This document shows, piece after piece, positions 53,503-62,533 of a DNA stretch of 64,000 nucleotides. Source of the DNA: Nitrospira sp. (GTDB taxonomy: Bacteria; Nitrospirota; Nitrospiria; Nitrospirales; Nitrospiraceae); NCBI GenBank assembly GCA_036984305.1, contig BQWY01000001.1, forward strand, positions 3,803,501 through 3,867,500. The letters run 5' to 3'. The notes under the pieces are model-generated. The model made no database searches. It saw nothing but the letters and a program-made list of their open reading frames with translations, and was not told where the DNA came from. The stretch's first letter is position 1. Every line of letters begins with the position of its first letter. The position numbers were made by a program, and so were the translations under genes.

Positions 53503-54390
53503 TCACACGCTCACATTCACAACCGGCCGTTCGTCATAGACATAAAACCCGCGGCCGGTCTTCCGGCCGAGCCAACCCGCCTCGACGTACTTGCGCAGGA
53601 GCGGGCAGGGGCGAAACTTCGGATCCCCCAGTCCTTGATGCAATACCTGGCAAATCGCGAGCACCGTATCCAGTCCGATGCGGTCTGCCAGAGCCAGGGG
53701 CCCCACCGGGTGATGCGTGCCTTCCACCATCGCCACGTCGATGGACTCCGCCGTCGCCACACCGGCGTCCAGAGCGAACACGGCCTCGTTGATCATGGGG
53801 ATCAACACCCGATTGACGATGAAGCCAGGGACATCCTTGCAGACGACCGGCGTTTTCCCAAGCCGGTGCACGACGTCGAGTGCAAGCTCCAGGGTATGCT
53901 CGGATGTGTCGATACCCCGCACCACTTCGACCAACCGCATCACCGGCACCGGATTCATGAAGTGGATTCCCACGACCCGCTCCGGTCCGTCCGAGGCCTT
54001 CGCCAAACTTGCAATCGAGATCGAGGACGTATTGCTGGCCAGGATCGCCGATGATCCGCAGACCTGGCCGAGGCGTGCAAAGAGTTCTTGTTTCATCTGC
54101 ACATCCTCGGGGATGGCTTCGATGACAACCTGTGCATCGCGGAGCTGCTCCAATCGGCGGGTGGGGCGAATATTGGCCAGCACAGCCTCTGCCTGATCCG
54201 CTCGCAGCGCACCCTTCTCCACCGCCTTCGTCACTCCAACGCTGATTTTCCTGATCGCCTCTCGGAGGGCTTGCTCGGTCACATCGACCAGCAGCACTTT
54301 CCAGCCTGCTGCGGCACACACGTGAACGATGCCACTCCCCATCTGCCCCGCGCCCACAATCCCGATTGTCTTGATGTCGTCGATGGTCAT
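53503..54390 (-). CDS. hbd: 3-hydroxybutyryl-CoA dehydrogenase
   Basis: 295 residues. NAD-binding [20 protein letters not shown], the [19 protein letters not shown] segment, [18 protein letters not shown] with the catalytic His, and [28 protein letters not shown] with [13 protein letters not shown]. It oxidises (S)-3-hydroxybutyryl-CoA to acetoacetyl-CoA. Located between the mutase and thiolase genes, exactly where the butyryl-CoA oxidation route needs it. ATG 54390 preferred; longer frames contain heptad-repeat sequence. Confidence 0.93.
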   Translation of the reverse strand: MTIDDIKTIGIVGAGQMGSGIVHVCAAAGWKVLLVDVTEQALREAIRKISVGVTKAVEKGALRADQAEAVLANIRPTRRLEQLRDAQVVIEAIPEDVQMKQELFARLGQVCGSSAILASNTSSISIASLAKASDGPERVVGIHFMNPVPVMRLVEVVRGIDTSEHTLELALDVVHRLGKTPVVCKDVPGFIVNRVLIPMINEAVFALDAGVATAESIDVAMVEGTHHPVGPLALADRIGLDTVLAICQVLHQGLGDPKFRPCPLLRKYVEAGWLGRKTGRGFYVYDERPVVNVSV

Positions 54391-54400
54391 TGCGATCTCT

Positions 54401-54470
54401 TCGTCAACCGCCATTCGCCATTGGTCATTCGTCTGGGAGCATCGTCTTTCTTGCTTGACGATTGACGATG
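54401..54470. repeat. Paired 7-bp repeat arrays in the hbd / thiolase gap
   Basis: Left array 54401-54435: TCGTCAA CCGCCAT TCGCCAT TGGTCAT TCGTCTG. Right array about 54453-54470: TTGACGA TTGACGA. Opposing orientation. Confidence 0.7.
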
Positions 54471-54472
54471 CT

Positions 54473-55657
54473 CTAGCGTTCCACGACCACCGCCAAGGCT
54501 TCGCCGCCCCCGATACAGAGGCTTGCGAGCCCCCGACGAGCCCCGCGCGCTTCCATGGCATGCAGCAGGGTCGTGAGGATCCGCGCCCCGGTCGCGCCGA
54601 TGGGATGGCCCAGCGCCACGGCGCCGCCCTTCACGTTGACCTTTTTTGAATCCAGGCCCAATTCACGATTGATTGCCAATGACACCGCGGCGAAGGCCTC
54701 GTTGATCTCGAATACATCGATGTCCGCGATCGACAAATCCGCTTGCTTGAGCACCTTGCGAATGGCCTCGACCGGCGCAATGGTAAACCATTCGGGGGCG
54801 AGCGCGGCTCCCGCATACCCGACGATGCGCGCCAGAGGCCGTATGCCGAGCACCCTCGCTTCGTCCTCCGCCATCAACACCAAGGCCGCCGCCCCATCGT
54901 TGCAGGACGGCGAATTCCCGACGGTCAGTACCCCGTCCGTCTTGAAGACCGGTTTGAGCGAACGGATCCCCGCTAGGTCGACACGGTTGGGTTCCTCGTC
55001 GTCCGTCACGATGAGTGACTTCCCTTTCCGTTGGGGCACCTTCACCGGCACGATCTCCTCCCGAAACGCTCCGCTGGCGATCGCCTCGCGCGCGCGGGCG
55101 TAGCTCTCAAGTGCGAAATCGTCCAGCTCCTCGCGCGTCAATTTATATTTCGCCGCACAGAGTTCTCCGCCGCTGCCCATGTGGAAATCGTTATAGACGT
55201 CCCACAAACCGTCTTTGATCAGGCTGTCCGTCAACTCACCATGGCCCAGACGGTACCCCTGTCGTGCTTTGTCGAGGAGGTACGGGGCGCGCGTCATATT
55301 CTCCATGCCGCCCGCGACAATGACACGGGCTTCTCCAAGGGTGATCGCGCGTGCCGCCATCATGACGGTGTAGAGACTCGAGCCGCACACTTTGTTGACC
55401 GTCACAGCTCCGACCGAGTGCGGAATCCCCGCGCCAATGGAGGCTTGGCGGGCCGGCGCCTGCCCCAAGCCGGCGCTCAGCACGCACCCCATGTACACCG
55501 CGTCGACACGATCGACCGGCACCTCGATCCGTTTCAACGCCTCACCGATAGCCAGACTGCCGAGCGTCGTAGCCGCGGTCGAGCTGAACACCCCATGAAA
55601 GCTGCCCATGGGGGTGCGCACCGCACTGACAATGACGGGGTTCTGTCGATTACTCAC
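54473..55657 (-). CDS. atoB: Acetyl-CoA C-acetyltransferase (thiolase)
   Basis: 394 residues, the normal length for thiolase II. Nucleophilic Cys in [19 protein letters not shown], substrate loop [18 protein letters not shown] (Glu), [19 protein letters not shown] (His) and the terminal [18 protein letters not shown] (Cys acid-base). It converts acetoacetyl-CoA with CoA to two acetyl-CoA. The start is a GTG at 55657 overlapping the E2 stop by GTGA, with GGAGAAA upstream. It closes the proposed butyrate route and also consumes acetoacetyl-CoA from other pathways. Confidence 0.95.
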   Translation of the reverse strand: MSNRQNPVIVSAVRTPMGSFHGVFSSTAATTLGSLAIGEALKRIEVPVDRVDAVYMGCVLSAGLGQAPARQASIGAGIPHSVGAVTVNKVCGSSLYTVMMAARAITLGEARVIVAGGMENMTRAPYLLDKARQGYRLGHGELTDSLIKDGLWDVYNDFHMGSGGELCAAKYKLTREELDDFALESYARAREAIASGAFREEIVPVKVPQRKGKSLIVTDDEEPNRVDLAGIRSLKPVFKTDGVLTVGNSPSCNDGAAALVLMAEDEARVLGIRPLARIVGYAGAALAPEWFTIAPVEAIRKVLKQADLSIADIDVFEINEAFAAVSLAINRELGLDSKKVNVKGGAVALGHPIGATGARILTTLLHAMEARGARRGLASLCIGGGEALAVVVER

Positions 55658-56784
55658 AAGAGTTTCTCCCACTCGCTCTGTTCCAGATACCCTTTCGCCT
55701 TCGCCATGAACTGATCGGCGGTCGCTCCGTCGAGCACCCGATGATCGAACGAGAGACTCAAGTAACACATGGGCCTGATCGCGATGGCGTCGTGGATCAC
55801 GACCGCCCGCTTTTGGACCGCACCCACACCGAGAATGGCGGCTTGCGGTTGATTGATGATCGGCGTGCTGAAGAGGCTGCCGAATCCCCCGTGGTTCGTG
55901 ATCGTGAAGGTGCCCCCTTGGACCTCGTCCGGTTCCAACTGCTTCTTCCTCGCACGATTGGCAAGATCTCCGATTTCCTTGGCGATCTGTGCCAGCCCCT
56001 TTCGATCGGCCTGCCGGAGGACGGGCACCAGCAGACCATCGTCGAGTGCCACGGCGATCCCCATATCGATGTCCTGCTTGATGACGATTCCGGCGTCGGT
56101 CCAGCAGGAATTGAGCACTGGAACGTCCAGCAGCGCCCGCGCGACCGCACTGACGACGAACGGCGGGAAGGTCAACTCCCGGCCTTCCCGGAAACGGACG
56201 ATGCCGGAGAAGTCGGCTTCAAAAAACGTGGCGACATGGGCCGCCGAACGCCGGCTGGACACCATCCGCTCCGCGATGGTCTTTCGCATCTGCGTAAGGG
56301 GGACGATGCGCTCTCCTTTCGGCGTGGCTGGCGCACTCGCAATCGTTTCCATGGCACCGACAAACTCCAGCACATCCTTTTTCGTGACCCGCCCTCCGTC
56401 TCCGCTTCCCGTCACTTTGGACAGGTCCACCCCATGCTCCTTGGCCAAGCGGCGGACCGCGGGCGAAAAGTGTTCTCCGGTTCCGGACGACTGCTCGACC
56501 GGCTTCACGACCACCCCGCCGACACGATTCACGACGCCCGCCGACGGCTGGCTGTCAAGCCTGGCCAGCAAAGTGCCGACCGGCACCGTATCGCCTTGGG
56601 GCACGAGAATTTCGGTCAACGTTCCCGTCGCAGGAGCCGGAATTTCGAGTGCGACCTTGTCCGTCTCGACCTCGAGCAGCGGCTGGTCCTTCTCGATCGT
56701 ATCGCCCAGGGCGATCAGCCATGTGACCACCGTTCCCTCGGCGATGCTTTCACCCAGCTGAGGCATGAGGATATCGGTCGCCAC
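55654..56784 (-). CDS. 2-oxoacid dehydrogenase E2 (dihydrolipoamide acyltransferase)
   Basis: 376 residues. One lipoyl domain (LLEVETDKVALEIPA with the lipoylated Lys), a peripheral-subunit-binding domain (FSPAVRRLAKEHGVDL, SGDGGRVTKKDVLEF) and the catalytic acyltransferase domain ending in LSFDHRVLDGATADQFM (His). The start GTG at 56784 has GAGGG upstream; a TTG at 56805 is the alternative. With E1alpha and E1beta upstream it makes a branched-chain or related 2-oxoacid dehydrogenase. E3 is missing from the window and is probably shared with other complexes. Confidence 0.9.
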   Translation of the reverse strand: MATDILMPQLGESIAEGTVVTWLIALGDTIEKDQPLLEVETDKVALEIPAPATGTLTEILVPQGDTVPVGTLLARLDSQPSAGVVNRVGGVVVKPVEQSSGTGEHFSPAVRRLAKEHGVDLSKVTGSGDGGRVTKKDVLEFVGAMETIASAPATPKGERIVPLTQMRKTIAERMVSSRRSAAHVATFFEADFSGIVRFREGRELTFPPFVVSAVARALLDVPVLNSCWTDAGIVIKQDIDMGIAVALDDGLLVPVLRQADRKGLAQIAKEIGDLANRARKKQLEPDEVQGGTFTITNHGGFGSLFSTPIINQPQAAILGVGAVQKRAVVIHDAIAIRPMCYLSLSFDHRVLDGATADQFMAKAKGYLEQSEWEKLL

Positions 56785-56798
56785 GGAACCCTCGCTAT

Positions 56799-56884
56799 GC
56801 GTCAAGCGTCATAGGTCAATCGTGAAGAGGAGGCCAGGTGAACGATGCACCGGTTCAAGCAATTGACCATTGACGAATGACCCT
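56799..56884. repeat. Paired 7-bp repeat arrays in the E2 / E1beta gap
   Basis: Left array about 56799-56826: GCGTCAA GCGTCAT AGGTCAA TCGTGAA. Right array about 56862-56884: ATTGACC ATTGACG AATGACC. Opposing orientation. Confidence 0.7.
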
Positions 56885-56887
56885 CTG

Positions 56888-57880
56888 TCAGTACGCGGCC
56901 AATTTCCTTGCGGCCTCAATCACGTCGCTCGCCTTCGGGAGGAAAAATTCTTCGAGCGGCGTGCTGAATGGCACCGGGGTATCCGGCGGGGCAATTCGCA
57001 TGACCGGACCGTCCAGATGGTCAAAACAGTCCTCAGTAAGCCGCGCCGCAATTTCGGCCCCAATGCCCCCTGTTTTGTTGTCCTCGTGCAGAATGATGGC
57101 CTTGCTGGTCTTCCGCACCGAGGCGTAGATCGCATCCGTATCGAGCGGTATCAGCGTCCGAAGATCCAGCACCTCCAATTCAATCCCCTCCTGGCTCAGC
57201 GTCTCGGCCGCTTCGAGCGCGAGATGCAACATCGCCCCATAGGTGATGAGAGAGATATCGGTGCCGGGCCGCTTCACCTCGGCCTTTCCGATCGGCACGA
57301 CCGCGTCACCTTCCGGAAGCACGGCCTTGATTCGTCGATACAGGTACTTGTGCTCGAAGTAGAGAACCGGGTTGGGATCGCGAATGGCCGCCTTCAACAG
57401 CCCCTTGGCATCGTAGGGCGTGGCCGGAGCAACGATCTTGAGACCCGGCGAATGAAAGAACCACCCCTCGGGGCACTCGGAGTGGAAGGGCCCTCCGTGT
57501 ACCCCGCCCCCAAAGGGCGCCCGTATGACGATCGGCACGGCCGCTCCCCATCGATAGTGGTTTTTGGCCGCCACTTCGGTGATCTGATCGAAGGCGCACG
57601 AGATGAAGTCCGCGAACTGCATTTCGACCACCGGACGCATCCCCATCATGGCCGCCCCGATCGCCGCACCCACGAATCCGGATTCCGCCAGCGGCGTATC
57701 CAGCACTCGCCACTCGCCGTATTTCTGGAGAAAGCCTTCGGTAATTTTGAAGGCCCCTCCGTATTGGCCGATGTCTTCCCCCAGGAGAAACACACGTTCG
57801 TCTCTCGCCATCTCCTCGTCCAACGCCTGCGAGATCGCCTCCAGATAACTCACCTCGGCTCGGGCCGTCGCCACGGTCAT
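56888..57880 (-). CDS. 2-oxoacid dehydrogenase E1 beta subunit, branched-chain type
   Basis: 330 residues. Transketolase-like pyrimidine domain: LGEDIGQYGGAFKITEGF, RVLDTPLAESGFVGAAIGAAMMG, MQFADFISCAFDQI, HGGPFHSECPEGWFFHSPG and YFEHKYLYRRIK. The SECPEGWFFHSPG pattern is closer to 2-oxoisovalerate than to pyruvate dehydrogenase beta subunits. It works with E1alpha to decarboxylate branched-chain 2-oxoacids onto E2. It overlaps E1alpha by ATGA. Confidence 0.9.
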   Translation of the reverse strand: MTVATARAEVSYLEAISQALDEEMARDERVFLLGEDIGQYGGAFKITEGFLQKYGEWRVLDTPLAESGFVGAAIGAAMMGMRPVVEMQFADFISCAFDQITEVAAKNHYRWGAAVPIVIRAPFGGGVHGGPFHSECPEGWFFHSPGLKIVAPATPYDAKGLLKAAIRDPNPVLYFEHKYLYRRIKAVLPEGDAVVPIGKAEVKRPGTDISLITYGAMLHLALEAAETLSQEGIELEVLDLRTLIPLDTDAIYASVRKTSKAIILHEDNKTGGIGAEIAARLTEDCFDHLDGPVMRIAPPDTPVPFSTPLEEFFLPKASDVIEAARKLAAY

Positions 57881-58878
57881 GGTCCCACCTCATCCTCGGT
57901 TGCGAAGACGCCCTCCAAGACTTCGGGGCCGTCCGGCAGCGGGCTCTGTTCCGCAAATTCCACTCCCGCGTCAATTTCCTTCTTCGCGCGTTCCCCGACC
58001 TCCTGAAAATACGCATCCTCGCCGTATTGGAGCTGTCGCAGCAGCGCCTCTGCCTTGAGAATCGGATCTTTCTTCGTCCACTCTTCCAATAATTCGCGAG
58101 GGACATACTTCGCGGGATCATGCTCGGAATGGCCGTGCATCCGCATGGTCTTGAATTCGAGGAAGGTCGGCCCTTCTCCCGCCCGGGCCTTCGCGATGGC
58201 GCGCTTCGATGCGAGGTACACGGCCGCCACATCGTTGCCATCCGCGATCTCGCCCGGCATGCCGTAGGCCTTGGCCCGCTCGACGACATCCGCGATCGCC
58301 ATTTGGTACCGCAACGGCGTCGAATAGGCGTACTGGTTGTTGTTACAGAAGATGACGACCGGGAGCTTTCGCACCGCGGCCAAATTCATGGCCTCGTGGA
58401 AATCGCCCCGGCTGGTGCCTCCATCGCCGGTTCCCGCGAAGACGACCCGTGATTCGCCACGGATCTTGAAGGCCAGCGCGGCACCCGCGGCGACGGGGAG
58501 GTTGTCGGCCAAATGACTGACGAATCCGATGACGCCACGCTTCAAGTCTCCCATGTGGACGTTGCCGTCCTTACCCTTGGTCGGGCCCGCACGCTTGCCG
58601 AGGTACTGCGCGATGATCTCGCCGGGTGAGAATCCGCGGATGAGGAATGCCCCGATGTCGCGATGGAAGGGCGCGACCACATCGTGAGGTTCGAGCGCGG
58701 ACGCGTACCCGACCGCGATCGCTTCCATTCCGTGGCTGGTGTAGACACCGCCGACGATCCGTCCTTGCCGGTACAGCGCCGTGATTCGATCCTCCAGGCT
58801 GCGCGTGAGCCGGAGGTGGTAGTACATCTGGAGCAGGTCGCTGCGCTTGATGCCCCTCACGTCGGCGGATGGGTCCAT
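57877..58878 (-). CDS. 2-oxoacid dehydrogenase E1 alpha subunit, branched-chain type
   Basis: 333 residues. Thiamine-diphosphate motif: VVFAGTGDGGTSRGDFHEAM with FCNNNQYAYSTPL ending the site. Other features: VGGVYTSHGMEAIAVGYAS, RDIGAFLIRGFSPGEI and FLEFKTMRMHGHSEHDP, which carries a phosphorylatable-type loop of branched-chain E1 enzymes. ATG 58878 has AGGAGG upstream; it is preferred to a longer frame with out-of-family residues. It starts the E1alpha-E1beta-E2 block. Confidence 0.9.
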   Translation of the reverse strand: MDPSADVRGIKRSDLLQMYYHLRLTRSLEDRITALYRQGRIVGGVYTSHGMEAIAVGYASALEPHDVVAPFHRDIGAFLIRGFSPGEIIAQYLGKRAGPTKGKDGNVHMGDLKRGVIGFVSHLADNLPVAAGAALAFKIRGESRVVFAGTGDGGTSRGDFHEAMNLAAVRKLPVVIFCNNNQYAYSTPLRYQMAIADVVERAKAYGMPGEIADGNDVAAVYLASKRAIAKARAGEGPTFLEFKTMRMHGHSEHDPAKYVPRELLEEWTKKDPILKAEALLRQLQYGEDAYFQEVGERAKKEIDAGVEFAEQSPLPDGPEVLEGVFATEDEVGP

Positions 58879-58956
58879 ACATGGCCTCCTCGAGTGAGAC
58901 AGCGGGCGAAGGCGAGGCGCGTTCCGCGCGACCCGCCTCGCCAATCGCCTAGGTGT

Positions 58957-59721
58957 CTACAGCTCCGGCATGTCTCTCCACGACAACAACGGTACCTGGG
59001 TCCGGCAAAGAGGGCACTCGGCCGGTTCCCATTGAGGCATCTCCAAATCCGTGCAGAAGTAGAACGGGAACTGCTCGGTAAGCTGGCCCATGAGCGGGAA
59101 CTGCCCGCTGTCCCTCCTGGCGAACACCATCATCCCGGAGAGCGTGCCTCCGTGATCGGTGATCACTTTTCCCAGTTTGCTGACGCACATGCCTCGGGTC
59201 GTGACGTCGTTGAACGACAGGAACCGCTCCCCCGTTCTGATCGCCCCTACCGGAATCTCTGTTCCGATCTTTCCCGTCTCCGAATGAAATGGTGTCGCCA
59301 CCAACCGCAGCCGCATTCGGTCGTACAGTAAATCGACCACGCGTTCGGCAAGCACGTAGGCATCCGACCTGGTAGTCACGATCCCGACCAGGCCGGTCTC
59401 ACAAAATGTTCGAAACACCCAGTCGGCCAAATCGCGCGCGATCACGGTGATGAATTGCGAGGTCCGCGCGATCGACTCGAAGCGGAGATACGTCGCGGTA
59501 TGATGCCCGGACACGACTTCGACGTGGGTATCGAAAAACACGGAACGCGAAGCCCGGAGGATCCGGTGAATGTCCCAGGACGACAGCTTCGTAAACGGCA
59601 CATCCCTGATGATGCGCTCGAGCGCGGTATCGATCTCCTCGCTCTCATAGAGGCGGCGATGTCGATCGATGAGCGCCTGCAGGGCGTGTTCGGACGATCG
59701 AACGGTGGCCGGGAACGTCAT
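58957..59721 (-). CDS. Phosphoribosyltransferase-like protein with C-terminal zinc-type cysteines
   Basis: 254 residues. A type I PRTase-like core is suggested by FLSFNDVTTRGMCVSKLGK, in the place of the PRPP-binding loop, and VIARDLADWVF, TTRSDAYVLAERVVDLL earlier. The usual two acidic residues of the PRPP motif appear as Asn-Asp. A terminal AECPLCRTQVPLLSW supplies a CxxC. It ends 78 bp before E1alpha and overlaps the FAH start by ATGA, so it is firmly within the tyrosine and branched-chain operon although its role there is not obvious. Orotate phosphoribosyltransferase-like function is unlikely in this context. Confidence 0.55.
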   Translation of the reverse strand: MTFPATVRSSEHALQALIDRHRRLYESEEIDTALERIIRDVPFTKLSSWDIHRILRASRSVFFDTHVEVVSGHHTATYLRFESIARTSQFITVIARDLADWVFRTFCETGLVGIVTTRSDAYVLAERVVDLLYDRMRLRLVATPFHSETGKIGTEIPVGAIRTGERFLSFNDVTTRGMCVSKLGKVITDHGGTLSGMMVFARRDSGQFPLMGQLTEQFPFYFCTDLEMPQWEPAECPLCRTQVPLLSWRDMPEL

Positions 59722-60710
59722 GACGACGGCTCCTTGGCGGCGATCCGTGTGCGTAATATGCCGATGGGTTGAATCTCCAATTCCACGACGTCGCCCGGTT
59801 GTAGATATCGATCGAGTTCCAATCCACAGCCACCCCCGACCGTACCCGAACCCAGGAGATCCCCTGGATAGATCGTTTCACCCCGGGACACGTGCTCGAT
59901 CATCTGCTCAAATGACCAATGAATCGTGCCGAACCGACCCTCCGACCATACTTCACCGTTGACACGGGCGATCATCCGTAGCGCGGCCAAATCCTGAACC
60001 TCATCCGGAGTCACGAGGGATGGACCGATGGCCGTGGCGAAATCTTTTCCCTTCGCCGGACCGAGCCGGCAGGCCATCTCTTGAAACTGAACGTCTCTCG
60101 CACTGAAGTCGTTCATGATGGTGTAGCCGGCGATATACTGCCCGGCATCGCGTTCGGCGATATCCATTCCCTTGCGTCCGATGACGCACGCCAGTTCCAA
60201 TTCGTAATCCAGTTTCGCGGTATTCAGCGGCCAGCGAAGGTCTTGGTCGGGTCCGATGATCGTCCGGTGATTCCCCTTGTAATACACCGGCGCCTTGTAC
60301 CATTCGGGTGGAATGGGTTGCCCGCGCCGCTTGGATGTCGCGGCAATATGGTCTTCGAACGCGATAAAATCCCGAAGCGCGGGTGGATTCACAAGCGGAG
60401 CCGTCATCATGATGTGCTCGCGGTCGTACAGGACCGTCTCCCCGCCAGGACCCGTCACGGTGCCGCCCAAGCGTTTCGCATGATCGAAACCGCGGCGGGC
60501 GGCGGCCATTGCGGAAGGTCCTCCCTCCAAAAACTCCAGCATCGAGGGCGGCACCTGCGCAGTGGCCAGCCGATACGGCTGGGGCTCACTCTGATCGGCC
60601 AGCCATCGTGTATAGGCCATATTCAGGTCGATCACGACACGATCTTGCAGCGCACCGATCCGGGTAAAGGTGCCGACGGGCGTGCGGACGTGAAAGCTGA
60701 CGAGCTTCAT
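59718..60710 (-). CDS. Fumarylacetoacetate hydrolase family protein
   Basis: 330 residues of the FAH fold. Motifs: AFEDHIAAT (His), YYKGNHRTIIGP, LDYELELACVIGRKG (acidic metal ligands), GYTIMNDFSARDVQFQEM (Asp ligand), PGDLLGSGTVGGGCGLE. The combination with homogentisate dioxygenase immediately upstream fits fumarylacetoacetase (FahA) activity, hydrolysing fumarylacetoacetate or maleylacetoacetate to fumarate and acetoacetate. Maleylacetoacetate isomerase is not in the window. It overlaps hmgA by ATGA at the 5' end. Confidence 0.88.
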   Translation of the reverse strand: MKLVSFHVRTPVGTFTRIGALQDRVVIDLNMAYTRWLADQSEPQPYRLATAQVPPSMLEFLEGGPSAMAAARRGFDHAKRLGGTVTGPGGETVLYDREHIMMTAPLVNPPALRDFIAFEDHIAATSKRRGQPIPPEWYKAPVYYKGNHRTIIGPDQDLRWPLNTAKLDYELELACVIGRKGMDIAERDAGQYIAGYTIMNDFSARDVQFQEMACRLGPAKGKDFATAIGPSLVTPDEVQDLAALRMIARVNGEVWSEGRFGTIHWSFEQMIEHVSRGETIYPGDLLGSGTVGGGCGLELDRYLQPGDVVELEIQPIGILRTRIAAKEPSS

Positions 60711-61822
60711 GGTCGGCTCCAGCTCAGCGCGTAGTCTTTCAACTCGACGGACTCCAATTCCGGCATGACTCGGAAGGGGCTTCGGGATTCGATCATGACG
60801 GCCACCTCATCGGTCCGATCTTTGCCGTCGCTGGCCTTGACGGCCTGGGGTTGGGGTCCATGATGAACCCCTTGGGGATGGAGGGTCAGCATGCCCGCAT
60901 CGATTCCGGCGCGGCTGAAAAAATTTCCGCTGTGATAGAAGAGCACTTCATCGTAATCCATGTTGCGATGATAAAACGGGACACGAAGGGCGCTGGGATC
61001 GCTTTCGAGAGGTCTTGGCGCAAAGGTCGAAATAAGCAGACCCCCGGCTTGGAACGTGGTGTGCACACTGGGCGGCAGGTGATAGCGAGCGCTGGTCACG
61101 GGACGAAAATCGCGCACATTCAACTTCGCGACCCAGAGGTCCCCTTTCCACCCCATCACGTCCATGGGATAAAAGGGATAGTAGACGCGCGTGTATTCAT
61201 CACCGTGTTTGATGCGCACTTCCCATTCAGTCCGACCACTTCCATCTTGTGGCATGTCGGCGAGCGTCGGCACGCCGAGCACGCCTGGATCGAATAGGGC
61301 ATGATGACCCAGCAGCCCTCGATCAGGTAACTCCACAGGGACGGGCGTCTCGACGATCAGAAAGAGACAGGGGCCTTGGTCCGCGTCGACATGAACCCGA
61401 TAGGTGGTCCCCTTTGGGACCACGATGTAGTCGCCTGGCTCGTAACTCAGGTACCCGTAGTCTGTTTCGAATCCCCCCCGCCCACGATGCACGAAGACAA
61501 TCTCGTCGCCGTCCGCGTTGCGCACGAAATGCGGCATCGTGGCCGACCGGCGCGAAAGGAACACGCGGGCGTCCACGCTCGAAAGCATGGCCACCGCCCT
61601 CCCGTCCGATGCGCGGAAGTCCGCTGAGGAGAATTGCTCGCACGCAAACGCCCGAGGGCGCAAGGGGCCTTCGATTCTGGTCCAACCGGTCGGGGGATGA
61701 CGACGATACAGGTGTGAGGAAGGCCCGCTGAATCCTCGACGGCCATGTTCCTCCTCATGCAAGCCGTCTGGAATACCCACATGGGCCTGGCTGGGCGCCG
61801 TGCCTTGCTTCACCAAGTACAT
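60707..61822 (-). CDS. hmgA: Homogentisate 1,2-dioxygenase
   Basis: 371 residues; shorter than the roughly 430 of proteobacterial HmgA, more like the compact branch. Cupin metal residues are found in FYHRNMDYDEVLFYHSGNF and LHPQGVHHGPQP (His-His region). N-terminal MYLVKQGTAPSQAHVGIPDG and RRHPPTGWTRIEGPL fit the family. It opens homogentisate to maleylacetoacetate using O2 and Fe(II). ATG 61822 follows the HPPD-like gene by about 39 bp and is probably co-transcribed. Oxygen dependence implies an aerobic lifestyle. Confidence 0.9.
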   Translation of the reverse strand: MYLVKQGTAPSQAHVGIPDGLHEEEHGRRGFSGPSSHLYRRHPPTGWTRIEGPLRPRAFACEQFSSADFRASDGRAVAMLSSVDARVFLSRRSATMPHFVRNADGDEIVFVHRGRGGFETDYGYLSYEPGDYIVVPKGTTYRVHVDADQGPCLFLIVETPVPVELPDRGLLGHHALFDPGVLGVPTLADMPQDGSGRTEWEVRIKHGDEYTRVYYPFYPMDVMGWKGDLWVAKLNVRDFRPVTSARYHLPPSVHTTFQAGGLLISTFAPRPLESDPSALRVPFYHRNMDYDEVLFYHSGNFFSRAGIDAGMLTLHPQGVHHGPQPQAVKASDGKDRTDEVAVMIESRSPFRVMPELESVELKDYALSWSRP

Positions 61823-61861
61823 GACGAGCCTCCTCTGACGCTTCGAGCGCGATGCGACGGC

Positions 61862-62458
61862 TTACGAGGCTACCGTGTGCGGCTTGGAGGGAGCCTCATC
61901 GAATGGGAGCGGGAGCGTGTCATAGTCGACAATAGTCTGATCAACACCCCCGAGCTGATCTCGCTCGATGTCCTTGTACAGCGACTCGACCGTCGTCCGC
62001 ACAAAGGTTTTGGACTGCTCGGAGCCGTGTTGCCGCTGCGTCAGTTCAAGGAAGATGCCGCAGCCCGGGAATAAGGGATAGGTGAAGCGTTGTTTCAGCG
62101 GGCCGAATCCATCCCGCCCATCCTTGAGGCTTCCGCTGAACCGCACCCCGTGGGCTTCCCATTCGTGACACACAGCCTCGATATCATCGACCTCGATCGC
62201 GATATGCTGCACGCCTTCGCCATACCGATCGATGAATTCTGAGATTTGGGATTTGACGGCCTTGTTGCGCCCCTGCATCAGTGCGATCTTGGCGTCGCCG
62301 CGCTGGACGACCACCGTGTCCATGCTCGACTTATCACTGCCAACGTCCCGCGCGGACCATACCACCTCAAACCCCAACACCTTGGTGAAGAGCACTTCGG
62401 CCGCATCCAGGTTTTTGACACAGAGGGTGACGTGATCGATACCCGTTGCCTCATTCAT
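61862..62458 (-). CDS. Single-domain VOC protein, 4-hydroxyphenylpyruvate dioxygenase-like
   Basis: 198 residues with a single glyoxalase/VOC fold. The three metal ligands are His in GIDHVTLCVKNL, His in GEGVQHIAIEVDDIEAV and Glu in CGIFLELTQR; the last two segments match the C-terminal catalytic half of HPPD. Normal HPPD has two VOC domains (about 350 residues). As first gene before hmgA and fah it should supply homogentisate from 4-hydroxyphenylpyruvate, but the size leaves methylmalonyl-CoA epimerase or glyoxalase roles open. ATG 62458 has GGAGG upstream. Confidence 0.75.
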   Translation of the reverse strand: MNEATGIDHVTLCVKNLDAAEVLFTKVLGFEVVWSARDVGSDKSSMDTVVVQRGDAKIALMQGRNKAVKSQISEFIDRYGEGVQHIAIEVDDIEAVCHEWEAHGVRFSGSLKDGRDGFGPLKQRFTYPLFPGCGIFLELTQRQHGSEQSKTFVRTTVESLYKDIERDQLGGVDQTIVDYDTLPLPFDEAPSKPHTVAS

Positions 62459-62533
62459 GACGTTCCCTCCCATCAGATATTTCGAGGGGCCATCAGGCTC
62501 ATTGCGCCGCTCAACCGAGGGTGACACACATAG

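Noticed and set aside
53503-54561. Longer start for 3-hydroxybutyryl-CoA dehydrogenase
   Set aside because: The added codons cover heptad-repeat sequence and the thiolase end; the family begins near ATG 54390.
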